A stretch of 16,920 nt of DNA from assembly GCA_964597275.1 (NCBI GenBank), contig CAZQXS010000083.1:1-16920 (forward strand), written 5' to 3'. Made by a program: the position numbers and the translations under genes. Each line of letters starts with the position of its first letter. The stretch's first letter is position 1. Of the stretch, positions 1 to 6,707 are shown one piece after another. The notes below the pieces were generated by a model, which was not told the origin of the DNA, searched no databases, and saw nothing but the letters and a program-made list of their open reading frames with translations. This DNA is from UBA8110 sp964597275 (GTDB lineage: Bacteria; SAR324; NAC60-12).

Positions 1-1774
1 AGGTTTCCTGAATCTGGAGTTCACGGCGGTAGTGGTCGAAGAGGGTGGATTTGGAGAGCATGCCGAGGAAGCGGCCGTTTTCCACCACCGGAAGCGACCA
101 GGCCTGCGAGGTCTCGAATTTTTCCAGCGCCTCGTCCGTGGGTTCTTGCAGGTCAATGTTGGGGAGGTTGCGCATGATGGACCCCATCGTCACCAGCGGG
201 TAGAGCTGCGAGTCGAAGAGGTAGGAGCGCACGTCATCGAGAAAGACCACGCCCACGCACTGCTGGGCTTCGTTGACGACCGGAAAGTAGTTGCGGTGCG
301 CGCTCTTGAACACATCCACAAACTCGCCGAGCAGCATGGTGTCCCGGAGGATGTCGAAATCGCGGTCGAGGATGTCGCGGATGTTGAGGGTGTGGAGGAG
401 GTAGCGGTCGGTGCCCCGGCGCATCAGGTGCCCCCGCGCAATCAACTGGCGGGTGTACACTGATCCGGACTCGAAGTAGGAACTGACCACCATTGCGCTG
501 CTGGCGGTGAGCATCAGGGGAAGGATCAGCGAATAGCCCCGCGTGGCTTCCATGACGAGAAAGATTCCGGTGAGCGGCCCGTGCATCACCCCCGTCACCA
601 TCCCGGCCATTCCAGTGAGCGCGAAGGCGGCCTCATCCGCCACCCCTTCCAGCGGAAGCAGTTGCAGGACCATGCCAAACGCCAGCCCCACGGCACTGCC
701 GATCACAAGGCTGGGGGCAAACACGCCTCCCACGCCGCCACTGCCCAAGGTGATGCCGCAAGCCACCAGCTTGAGGACCACGAAGCCCAGCACGAACAGT
801 AGCGTCGGACGCATTTCGGCAGTGAGAAACGCCTGTGTGGTGACGTAGCCCTCCGCCAGCACTTCCGGGAACCAGTAGCCGAGCAGCCCCACCAGCAAGC
901 CTCCGATCATAGCCCTCAGCCAAAGCCGCTCGGTCAGTCGGGCAAACACGGACTCCCACCACGGCAGGCTGCGCACGAACACCACCGAAACCAGCCCAGT
1001 CAGGAGTCCGAGAGCCACGCATGCCACCAGCGAGGTTGGAGAAAAGTGGGCAATCTCGTGGTAAAATGCGATCTTGTTGCCAGCTAGCAGACGGCTCACC
1101 TCCGTGGCGCTCACGGCGGCAATGATGGTGGGCAGGATGGTGAGGGCGGTGTACTCCCCAACGATGATTTCCAGCGTGAAGATCAATCCGGTCAGGGGCG
1201 CGTTGAAAATTCCGGCCACGGCTCCGGCCACGCCGTAGCCGATGAGCAGCCGCTTGCGCCGCTCGTTCATGTCGAGCCAGCGTCCGATCAGCGTGCCCCA
1301 TGCACCGCCCACGCAGACAATCGGCCCCTCCAGTCCGGTGGAGCCTCCGCTTCCGACCGTCAGCAGACTGCCCACAAAGCGCGAGGCGATCATCCGGCGT
1401 CGCAGGGAGTCCGTCCCTGCTGTCATCCCCTGAATCACGTCCGAAACCCCGTGCCCCGCAAAGTCCTTCATCAGCGAGCGGATCAGGTAAACCGCCAACC
1501 CCATTCCCACCGCAGGAAACAGGATCGCCCACGGACCCCACTCCGCCCCGCCAAGCAGCCCCCGAACCATGTGAACACTGGCGTTCAGCCCCACTGCGAG
1601 CAAGCCGCAGACGAGTCCGATGCCCAAGGCCGAGAGCATCATGATCGCGGTTTCTCCGGCAGACACCCGCTGAAGGTGCTGGAGCGGATCGTCCCCTTCG
1701 GCTCCGAGCGCACGCGGGAGGAAGTCAGAGAGCCGCTGAGTCCAGTCTTTTTCGGAAGGCGTCGAGGAGGGCAT
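1..1774 (-). CDS. ClC-family chloride channel/antiporter with C-terminal CBS pair (3' end outside window)
   Basis: Open frame of 591 codons running off the left edge. It moves chloride or another anion across the inner membrane. Residues about 45-435 form the hydrophobic ClC core. The anion-site motifs are GSGGS at 141-145, GLEGP at 147-151 with the gating glutamate E149, GGVGGVFAP at 346-354, and a tyrosine at 440 in SVYTRQL, matching the central tyrosine of E. coli ClC. Two CBS domains follow at about 467-520 and 530-583. The internal proton-relay glutamate of exchangers (second E of the FIIEE segment) is replaced: the sequence reads LEII at 201-204, with isoleucine at that place. This is seen in ClC channels and in many bacterial CBS-type members, so channel versus antiporter is open. 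The ATG at 1774 lies inside the upstream PTS-like gene (50 bp overlap). Later starts, the GTG at residue 37 or the ATG at 45, are possible but cut close to the first helix. Confidence 0.93.
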   Translation of the reverse strand, partial: MPSSTPSEKDWTQRLSDFLPRALGAEGDDPLQHLQRVSAGETAIMMLSALGIGLVCGLLAVGLNASVHMVRGLLGGAEWGPWAILFPAVGMGLAVYLIRSLMKDFAGHGVSDVIQGMTAGTDSLRRRMIASRFVGSLLTVGSGGSTGLEGPIVCVGGAWGTLIGRWLDMNERRKRLLIGYGVAGAVAGIFNAPLTGLIFTLEIIVGEYTALTILPTIIAAVSATEVSRLLAGNKIAFYHEIAHFSPTSLVACVALGLLTGLVSVVFVRSLPWWESVFARLTERLWLRAMIGGLLVGLLGYWFPEVLAEGYVTTQAFLTAEMRPTLLFVLGFVVLKLVACGITLGSGGVGGVFAPSLVIGSAVGLAFGMVLQLLPLEGVADEAAFALTGMAGMVTGVMHGPLTGIFLVMEATRGYSLILPLMLTASSAMVVSSYFESGSVYTRQLIARGHLMRRGTDRYLLHTLNIRDILDRDFDILRDTMLLGEFVDVFKSAHRNYFPVVNEAQQCVGVVFLDDVRSYLFDSQLYPLVTMGSIMRNLPNIDLQEPTDEALEKFETSQAWSLPVVENGRFLGMLSKSTLFDHYRRELQIQET

Positions 1775-2396
1775 CCGGAAGCGGTTGCGTGTGTAGAAGT
1801 CCCGTCAACTCCGGGTCACGGAGCAGTCGGGTGAGTTGGGCCAGCAGTTGCAGGTGGTGCGTGGCGTCCACGCTGAGCAGCACAAAAACCGTCCGGATCG
1901 GCTGGCCGTCTGCCGCTTCAAACTCCACTGGAGTTTCGGGCAGGCCAATCGCCACCGCCGAATCTGGAAGCCCCAGCGTTCCGGAGGCTTGCGGATGCGG
2001 CACTGCGATGCCTTGGCCGATTGACGTGGAGGCGAGCTGTTCGCGCTCCTCCAGCAAGGTGGCGAGCGGGGCGTTGGTGTTCAGGTGGGCGTTGATCTGC
2101 GTTTCGAGCGCCTGAAAAAGCGCGCCTCGGTTTTCGGAAGCAAGTCCGGCGTGCACCCCGCCGCGCTCCAAGGCGGCCAGCAAATTCGCCTGATGACGCT
2201 GCTGGGTGGTTCCCGGAGTGGTTCCGACAAAGAGGTGCTTCTTCTTCGCCCAAGCGAGCAGCGTGTTTCGCTGAAAGCGGACCTCGCCGCCCCGCACCTG
2301 ACACGGCACCTCCCCCAGCCGAATCCAGCGCTGCAAGGTGGTTTCCGGAACTCGTAGCAGCTTGACGGCTTCAGGCAGGGTGAGCAGTTGAGGCAT
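1725..2396 (-). CDS. Excisionase-type HTH protein fused to PTS EIIA (fructose/PtsN-like) domain
   Basis: A 223-residue two-domain protein. Residues 1-55 form a MerR/excisionase-type helix-turn-helix (TLPEAVKLLRVPETTLQRW, then a wing with VRGGEVRF), implying DNA binding. After a linker, residues about 95-223 match the PTS IIA type-2 fold (fructose IIA, PtsN). The phosphorylatable histidine is H134 in GQGIAVPHPQ, and HLQLLAQLTRLLRD near 181-193 is the conserved IIA helix. No IIB, IIC, HPr or EI gene is nearby, so a regulatory role is more likely than sugar transport. Its 3' end overlaps the ClC gene by 50 bp, so the two are probably co-transcribed and functionally paired, for example phosphorylation- or nutrient-dependent control of ion transport; that role is inferred. 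The domain calls are secure, the DNA target and partner unknown. Confidence 0.88.
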   Translation of the reverse strand: MPQLLTLPEAVKLLRVPETTLQRWIRLGEVPCQVRGGEVRFQRNTLLAWAKKKHLFVGTTPGTTQQRHQANLLAALERGGVHAGLASENRGALFQALETQINAHLNTNAPLATLLEEREQLASTSIGQGIAVPHPQASGTLGLPDSAVAIGLPETPVEFEAADGQPIRTVFVLLSVDATHHLQLLAQLTRLLRDPELTGLLHTQPLPDALLDAFRKRLDSAAL

Positions 2397-2494
2397 GGAC
2401 GGTGGCGATCAGAACGCCAAAAGTTTGGGCAACATTACAGTCTAGTCCAAACGCCCCGGTTTTTGAAGCAGGAAGATACGGAAAAATGCAGGAA
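2397..2494. other. Intergenic region with inverted repeat, possible operator of the HTH-IIA gene
   Basis: A 98-bp gap upstream of the HTH-IIA gene. It holds an inverted repeat GTTTGG (2423-2428) / CCAAAC (2447-2452), separated by 18 bases. Read leftward, a weak promoter-like pair (TTCAAA, 17 bases, TAGACT) overlaps it. An autoregulatory operator for the neighbouring HTH protein would fit, but the arms are short and this could be chance. No stem followed by a T-run is seen after the stop at 2495, so I call no terminator here. Confidence 0.25.
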
Positions 2495-3799
2495 TCAGCG
2501 GAAGTGCATCACGAGTTGGAGATAACTGAACTCCAAGCCATCCAATTTGAGGGTGCCCCCGCTGCTGACGGCAGGCCGCACGTTGGGGGTGTAGCGGAAC
2601 AGGGTGCGGATGACGAACATGCCCTTGTTGTCCGCACGCAGGTCAAAGCCGCCGATCAAACTGCGGGAAACCGTGCTGGTCGAACTGCTGGAAGCGCTGC
2701 TCCCGCTGTCCGACTCGGTGATCGCAATGGCCTCCTGATTGTAGCCCAATCCCAAGAACGGATGGACGCTGCCCCAGTTGGCGATGAAGGTGGCCATCTC
2801 CGCTCCGGTAATGCTGCGGTTGATCTTGAGTTCGTAGCCGTAGCCCTTCTGCACATAGGGTGCGGTGCGGGAGGACACCTGGAAAAAGCTGTCCAGCCCG
2901 CCAAAGTAGTAGCCGAGGTTGGCTTCGGAGTAGAGACCCGTGCCCGGACGCTTGGCGAGGGACCTGATCGCACCGGACTCCCCGTTATTCAAGATGTACG
3001 GAGAGGTTTTGAGGGAAAGCGTCTGGTTGAATCCCAATCCCAGGGTAAACCCGCTGGTGGAGCGGCCACTGGACTTGTCTGGATTCGCGGTGTCGAAGAG
3101 GTAGCGGTACCCGAACCAGGTGAAAGAATCGGGGAGTTCCATGTCTCTGATCCCCACGGTGGAGCCGCTCCGGTAGTAGGGATAGGAGACCTTTGAGCTG
3201 GATGCTTTTTGGGTGCCCAGTTCGACCAGTCCGTAGGGCGTGGGCAGCAGGAATCCAAAGCTGAACGAGGTGCCCATGGAGGTGTGCTCCGGACCCGTGT
3301 CCGACTCGGCGGAAGAGGTGGCCTGCTGAAACGACCGGATGTGAACCGAAGTTCCCAGGAACGGACTCACCGAGTTCGGCTTCACCTTGAGGACATACAC
3401 CCGAAGCCCCAACTCGATGCCGTTGTTGTAGGTGGCGGTGATTCCGTCCTCGGTGGTGGAGGATGTGGTGGGAATTGCAAGGTAGAGGTCGGTGCGCCCT
3501 TTTGCGCCCAAGCCGCCCACCACCAGCCTCGCGTTGCTGGAGGGCTGCACGAACATGCTCTCCGCCCCGGATCCTGAACTTTGGTAGTTCAGCTTGATCT
3601 GATCCTTGTAGTTGACCCAATCCACGCCCAGATACATCTGGAGGAAGCGGCTTTTCTTGACGTAGTCGTAGTTCTGCGCACGAAGCTCTCCGGCCCCACA
3701 CAGGAGCAGCAGAAGGATGACGACGAGTGTGGTGGTTGGGAGCGGTCTTTTAAACATCATGGTGTCAGGCACAGCGATCCGCTTTGCGCCATGCAACAT
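2495..3799 (-). CDS. Exported protein, probable outer-membrane beta-barrel, function unknown
   Basis: I do not recognise the family. The N-terminus is a clear Sec signal: basic FKRP, a hydrophobic run TLVVILLLLLCGAG, and a likely cleavage after ELRA before QNYDY. The mature part is rich in alternating hydrophobic/polar strands, aromatic and glycine residues, with no internal membrane helix. It ends in LQLVMHFR, like the C-terminal strand of outer-membrane barrels. A serine-rich stretch (DSGSSASSSSTSTVSRS) looks like a surface loop. The ATG at 3799 has AAGGG about 6 bases upstream; ATG codons at 3760 or 3757 would give a more usual signal peptide (start MMFKRP or MFKRP) but lack a good ribosome site. 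It starts 39 bp after livH on the same strand, so it may be the last gene of the importer/BMC operon and act as an outer-membrane pore for the same substrate (inference). Confidence 0.75.
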   Translation of the reverse strand: MLHGAKRIAVPDTMMFKRPLPTTTLVVILLLLLCGAGELRAQNYDYVKKSRFLQMYLGVDWVNYKDQIKLNYQSSGSGAESMFVQPSSNARLVVGGLGAKGRTDLYLAIPTTSSTTEDGITATYNNGIELGLRVYVLKVKPNSVSPFLGTSVHIRSFQQATSSAESDTGPEHTSMGTSFSFGFLLPTPYGLVELGTQKASSSKVSYPYYRSGSTVGIRDMELPDSFTWFGYRYLFDTANPDKSSGRSTSGFTLGLGFNQTLSLKTSPYILNNGESGAIRSLAKRPGTGLYSEANLGYYFGGLDSFFQVSSRTAPYVQKGYGYELKINRSITGAEMATFIANWGSVHPFLGLGYNQEAIAITESDSGSSASSSSTSTVSRSLIGGFDLRADNKGMFVIRTLFRYTPNVRPAVSSGGTLKLDGLEFSYLQLVMHFR

Positions 3800-3838
3800 G
3801 TAGCCCTTTTCAGGAGGGAGGATCGGGAAAGCGGAGGA

Positions 3839-4726
3839 TCAGCGCATCGGCTCCGGGTTGACCGCGATGATGCCGTTGGGCCGGAACATCAGGAAGAGGA
3901 TCAACACCAAGAGGACGGCAGCATCCCGGAACAGCACAAGGTTATCGGGCAGGAGGTAAAGAAATGCCGCCTCCAGCACACCCAGCAGGAACCCGCCGTA
4001 GAGCGCCCCCTTGGGATTGGCCAGCCCGCCGATGATGGCGGCGATCAGCGCCTTGATCATGGGCGTGAGCCCGAGTGTCGGGAAAACAGCCCCACGCTGG
4101 GAAATCCACAGCAGGGCCGCCACTCCCGCCAAAACCCCAGAGACGAAAAACGCGAGCGCGATCACCTGATTGGCGCGGATGCCCATCACACGGGCCACGT
4201 CAAAATCCGCCGCCGACGCCCGGAGCGCGACCCCCATGCGAGTCCGTGCCAAAAAGAGGTTGAGCAGTAGTAGGCAGGACACGGCAATCACAATCGCGAA
4301 AATCTGGGCGCGGCTGATGAAAACCCCGCCCACGGTGAGATAGCCGGAAAGCACGTCGGGAATTGGGATGGGCCGGGGCTTGGGGCTGATGAAAATCTGG
4401 AAGGCGACGTGTAGCGCCCCGGAGATGGCAAAGGAGGTGATGAGCAGCGTCATCGGGCTTCTGCCCCGCAACGGGCGAAAGGCGATGCGCTCCATCAGCA
4501 GGGCGCAGATTCCGGCAAAGACAATCGCTCCTGCCGCCGCCGCCGGAAACGCCACCCCGGCAGCAATCAGGTAGAACAGGCCATAGCCGAACAGCGTCAT
4601 CAAGTCGCCGTGGGCAAAGTTGAGAAAGCCCAGCAGCCCGAACACCACCACCAGCCCCAGCGCCAGCAGGGCGTACACGCCCCCCAAGCTCAGCACCGAA
4701 ATCAGAAATTGGAAGAAGGTGTCCAT
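3839..4726 (-). CDS. livH: Branched-chain-amino-acid-type ABC permease LivH
   Basis: A 295-residue inner-membrane permease subunit of a LivFGHMK-type importer. The start reads MDTFFQFLISVLSLGGVYAL, typical for LivH, followed by GLLGFLNFAHGDLMTLFGY, a family signature, and about eight hydrophobic segments. The cytoplasmic coupling segment ALRASAADFDVARVMGI is the EAA-type loop that contacts the ATPases. The ATG at 4726 is chosen because GGAG stands 4 bases upstream and it lies 13 bp after the livF stop. A frame opening at 4753 would overlap livF and has no support. It pairs with the LivM half of the fused livMG product. The substrate class of this superfamily includes branched-chain amino acids, urea and short amides, so leucine specificity should not be assumed. 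BMC genes lie upstream in the same operon. Confidence 0.93.
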   Translation of the reverse strand: MDTFFQFLISVLSLGGVYALLALGLVVVFGLLGFLNFAHGDLMTLFGYGLFYLIAAGVAFPAAAAGAIVFAGICALLMERIAFRPLRGRSPMTLLITSFAISGALHVAFQIFISPKPRPIPIPDVLSGYLTVGGVFISRAQIFAIVIAVSCLLLLNLFLARTRMGVALRASAADFDVARVMGIRANQVIALAFFVSGVLAGVAALLWISQRGAVFPTLGLTPMIKALIAAIIGGLANPKGALYGGFLLGVLEAAFLYLLPDNLVLFRDAAVLLVLILFLMFRPNGIIAVNPEPMR

Positions 4727-4730
4727 GCGG

Positions 4731-4734
4731 CTCC
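4731..4734 (-). promoter_or_regulatory. Ribosome binding site of livH
   Basis: GGAG on the minus strand, 4 bases before the ATG at 4726. It decides for that start over the longer frame beginning at 4753. Confidence 0.6.
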
Positions 4735-4739
4735 AGAAG

Positions 4740-5444
4740 TTACACGGCTCCAAGATAGGCTTCGTGAATCACGGGATCAGCGGCAAGTTCGTCCGCCGCG
4801 CCTTCCCGCACAATCCGTCCCAATTCCATCACATAGGCCCGGTCGGCCACGGCGAGGCTCTTTTTCACGTTCTGCTCGACCAGCAAAATGGTCGTGCCCT
4901 CTGACTTCAGTTCCGCAATCAACTCAAACACCTGGCTCACGATTTTCGGTGCCAGTCCCAGCGAGGGTTCATCCAGAATCAAAAACGTGGGGTTGGGCAT
5001 CAGCGCCCGCGCAATCGCCAGCATCTGCTGTTCCCCTCCGGAAAGCGTCCCTGCCTCCTGCTCCGCTCGCTGTTGCAGGATTGGAAAGCGTCCCATCACC
5101 TCTTCCATGCGGGCTTCGCACTGATTTGGGGAAAGGGTGGAGCCTCCCGCACGCAGGTTGTCGCGCACACTCAGCGGACCAAACACGCGGCGACCTTCCG
5201 GGGTCAGGCCAATGCCCAGCCGTGCCCGTGCTTCGGTGGGTTGCGCCAACAGGTCGGCTCCGGAAAATGTGATTGCACCCGCCGCCACCGGAACCAAGCC
5301 CACCACCGCATTGAGCGTGGAGGTCTTGCCTGCGCCGTTGGCTCCGAGGATGGTGACCAGTTCTCCGTCATCCACATGAAAGGAAATCCCATGCACCGCA
5401 CGGACTGGCCCGTAGGTCACTTGCAGGTCGTGGACGGTCAGCAT
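4740..5444 (-). CDS. livF: ABC transporter ATP-binding protein LivF
   Basis: A 234-residue ATPase. Walker A GANGAGKT is at 34-41, the ABC signature LSGGEQQ at 134-140, Walker B LILDEP at 155-160, and the switch region ILLVEQNV near 186-193 has the Q typical of LivF in place of the usual H-loop histidine. The segment TPEGRRVFGPLSVRDNL (81-97) is a LivF hallmark. It would form a heterodimer with the LivG half of the fused livMG product and drive import through LivH and LivM. The ATG at 5444 (MLTVHDLQVTYG) fits family starts. An upstream in-frame TTG at 5504 would add about 20 residues encoded by an intergenic hairpin, so I reject it. The ribosome site is weak, and expression may depend on read-through and coupling. 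Confidence 0.94.
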   Translation of the reverse strand: MLTVHDLQVTYGPVRAVHGISFHVDDGELVTILGANGAGKTSTLNAVVGLVPVAAGAITFSGADLLAQPTEARARLGIGLTPEGRRVFGPLSVRDNLRAGGSTLSPNQCEARMEEVMGRFPILQQRAEQEAGTLSGGEQQMLAIARALMPNPTFLILDEPSLGLAPKIVSQVFELIAELKSEGTTILLVEQNVKKSLAVADRAYVMELGRIVREGAADELAADPVIHEAYLGAV

Positions 5445-5475
5445 GGGATGGGAACAAGCTGGGAACGGTCCTGTA

Positions 5476-5501
5476 CGGGAGATGCCGCGAAGCATCTCCC
5501 G
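5476..5501 (-). promoter_or_regulatory. Strong stem-loop in the livK-livF intergenic region
   Basis: A perfect 10-bp inverted repeat, CGGGAGATGC / GCATCTCCCG, with a 6-base loop (TTCGCG on the transcribed side). It starts 7 bases after the livK stop. It lacks a following T-run, so it is not a standard intrinsic terminator. A hairpin here, just after the binding-protein gene, would fit stabilisation of the livK message or partial termination so that LivK is made in excess over the membrane parts (inference). Confidence 0.6.
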
Positions 5502-5508
5502 CAAAAGG

Positions 5509-6669
5509 TCAGGAACGCGGAGTGGGGATCTCGCTGGACTTCAGCTTGATGGACTTGATGTACTTGCCTTCGCCCCCTTCGATGCGCATGATGTGCACCG
5601 GAAGGTTGGGCAACGGGCCGAAGCCGTCAAAGGTGATCTCGCCGATCTCCGTTTTCACATGGGAGAGTTTTCCGAAGGCGGCACGCACCGCTCCGGCATC
5701 CGTGCTTCCGGCCTTCTTGACGGCAGCCTCCACCATGCGCATGAAGGAGTAGCCGACCATCGCCGGATACACGCTATCCTCGCTGCCGTGCTTCTTGATG
5801 TACGCCTCAGCGAAGGCTCCGGCTTCTGCGCTGGTTGAAGGTGCGGCCATCGTCACATAATGAACGCCGTCCACGACCTTGCCCAAACCCTTCACGGATG
5901 GCAGATCAAGCACGTCCGGACCAAGGTAGGTGGACTTCACGCCGCCCGCTCGCAGCTGGTTGATGAAGATCGGGAAGTCGTTGTCAAACGGCATGGCCAC
6001 CAGCACGTCCGGCTCTTCCGGAAGCGCCTTGATCGCGGAAACGACCGAGGAGAACTCCTGCTGGTCATACGCAAAGTCCGACTGCCCGATGACTTTGCCT
6101 CCGTACTGCTCAAACTTCTCCTTGAAGTAAATCGGAAGGAACTCGGTGTAGGGATCGAAGTCGGAGGTCACGATGTACGCGGTCTTTGCGCCCAAGTCCT
6201 CAATCGCGTACTTGGCGTAGGTGCCGCCCATGTGTGCATCGGACATCATCACGAGATAACTGCCCTCTCCCAAGCGATTCGGGATGGTCGGCTGGGAGGC
6301 GATGGTGTGAACCGCCAGCAGCCCCTTCTTCAACGCTTGTGCGCCTGCGGAGAGTGCGTGGGGCGCAATCGCGCTGGAAATGAAGAGGTTGAGGTCTTCC
6401 GAGGCCAGCATTTCGGCGGTGGAAATCGTGGACTGCTGGATGTCCGAACGGTCATCCCGCTCGATCACCTTGACCGGATGCTTGCCAAGTAGCCCCCCGT
6501 TGGCGTTGGCGTGTTCGGCGTACATGTTCACGCCCTGCATGAACGGCGCATCATAGGCCGCCATGAACCCGGTTTTGGCGCTGACTGCGCCAATCACAAA
6601 GTCTGCGGCCTGTGCGGGCAGGACCACGAACGCAGCAACGGTTGCGGCCACAAGCATTTTTCTGAGCAT
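5509..6669 (-). CDS. livK: Periplasmic substrate-binding protein of the Liv-type importer (LivK-like)
   Basis: 386 residues in the Leu/Ile/Val-binding-protein fold (Peripla_BP_6). Residues 1-21 are a Sec signal (MLRKMLVAATVAAF, then VLPAQA) with cleavage before ADFVIGAVSAKTG. Family landmarks are the N-terminal strand, the MQGVNMYAEHANANGG helix with KVIERDDRSD, and YIVTSDFDPYTEF at the lobe crossing. The first ATG with a good ribosome site (AGGAGA, 5 bases upstream) is at 6669; the longer frame to 6699 lies in the leader. There is no lipobox cysteine at the cleavage site, so it should be soluble in the periplasm. It determines the importer's specificity. Because it sits in the BMC operon, the ligand is probably the BMC substrate or a precursor such as an amine, amide or amino acid (inference). 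Confidence 0.92.
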   Translation of the reverse strand: MLRKMLVAATVAAFVVLPAQAADFVIGAVSAKTGFMAAYDAPFMQGVNMYAEHANANGGLLGKHPVKVIERDDRSDIQQSTISTAEMLASEDLNLFISSAIAPHALSAGAQALKKGLLAVHTIASQPTIPNRLGEGSYLVMMSDAHMGGTYAKYAIEDLGAKTAYIVTSDFDPYTEFLPIYFKEKFEQYGGKVIGQSDFAYDQQEFSSVVSAIKALPEEPDVLVAMPFDNDFPIFINQLRAGGVKSTYLGPDVLDLPSVKGLGKVVDGVHYVTMAAPSTSAEAGAFAEAYIKKHGSEDSVYPAMVGYSFMRMVEAAVKKAGSTDAGAVRAAFGKLSHVKTEIGEITFDGFGPLPNLPVHIMRIEGGEGKYIKSIKLKSSEIPTPRS

Positions 6670-6674
6670 GGTAG

Positions 6675-6680
6675 TCTCCT
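6675..6680 (-). promoter_or_regulatory. Ribosome binding site of livK
   Basis: AGGAGA on the minus strand, 5 bases before the ATG at 6669. It is one of the strongest sites in the operon and fixes the livK start just before the signal peptide. Confidence 0.75.
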
Positions 6681-6707
6681 GTTTTTTTGGTTTGCCCAAA
6701 GGGGCGG

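Noticed and set aside
633..1541. 302-codon minus-strand frame within the ClC gene
   Set aside because: It is in a different frame from the ClC frame, which is open through all 591 codons and contains all ClC and CBS motifs; the other translation is Gly/Arg-rich and featureless.
3800..3838. Repeated GGAGGATC words between livH and the barrel-like gene
   Set aside because: Only two short copies, on the non-transcribed strand; no consistent regulatory reading.
5476..5501. Intrinsic terminator after livK
   Set aside because: The stem is strong but no T-run follows on the transcribed strand, so I list it as a stem-loop only.
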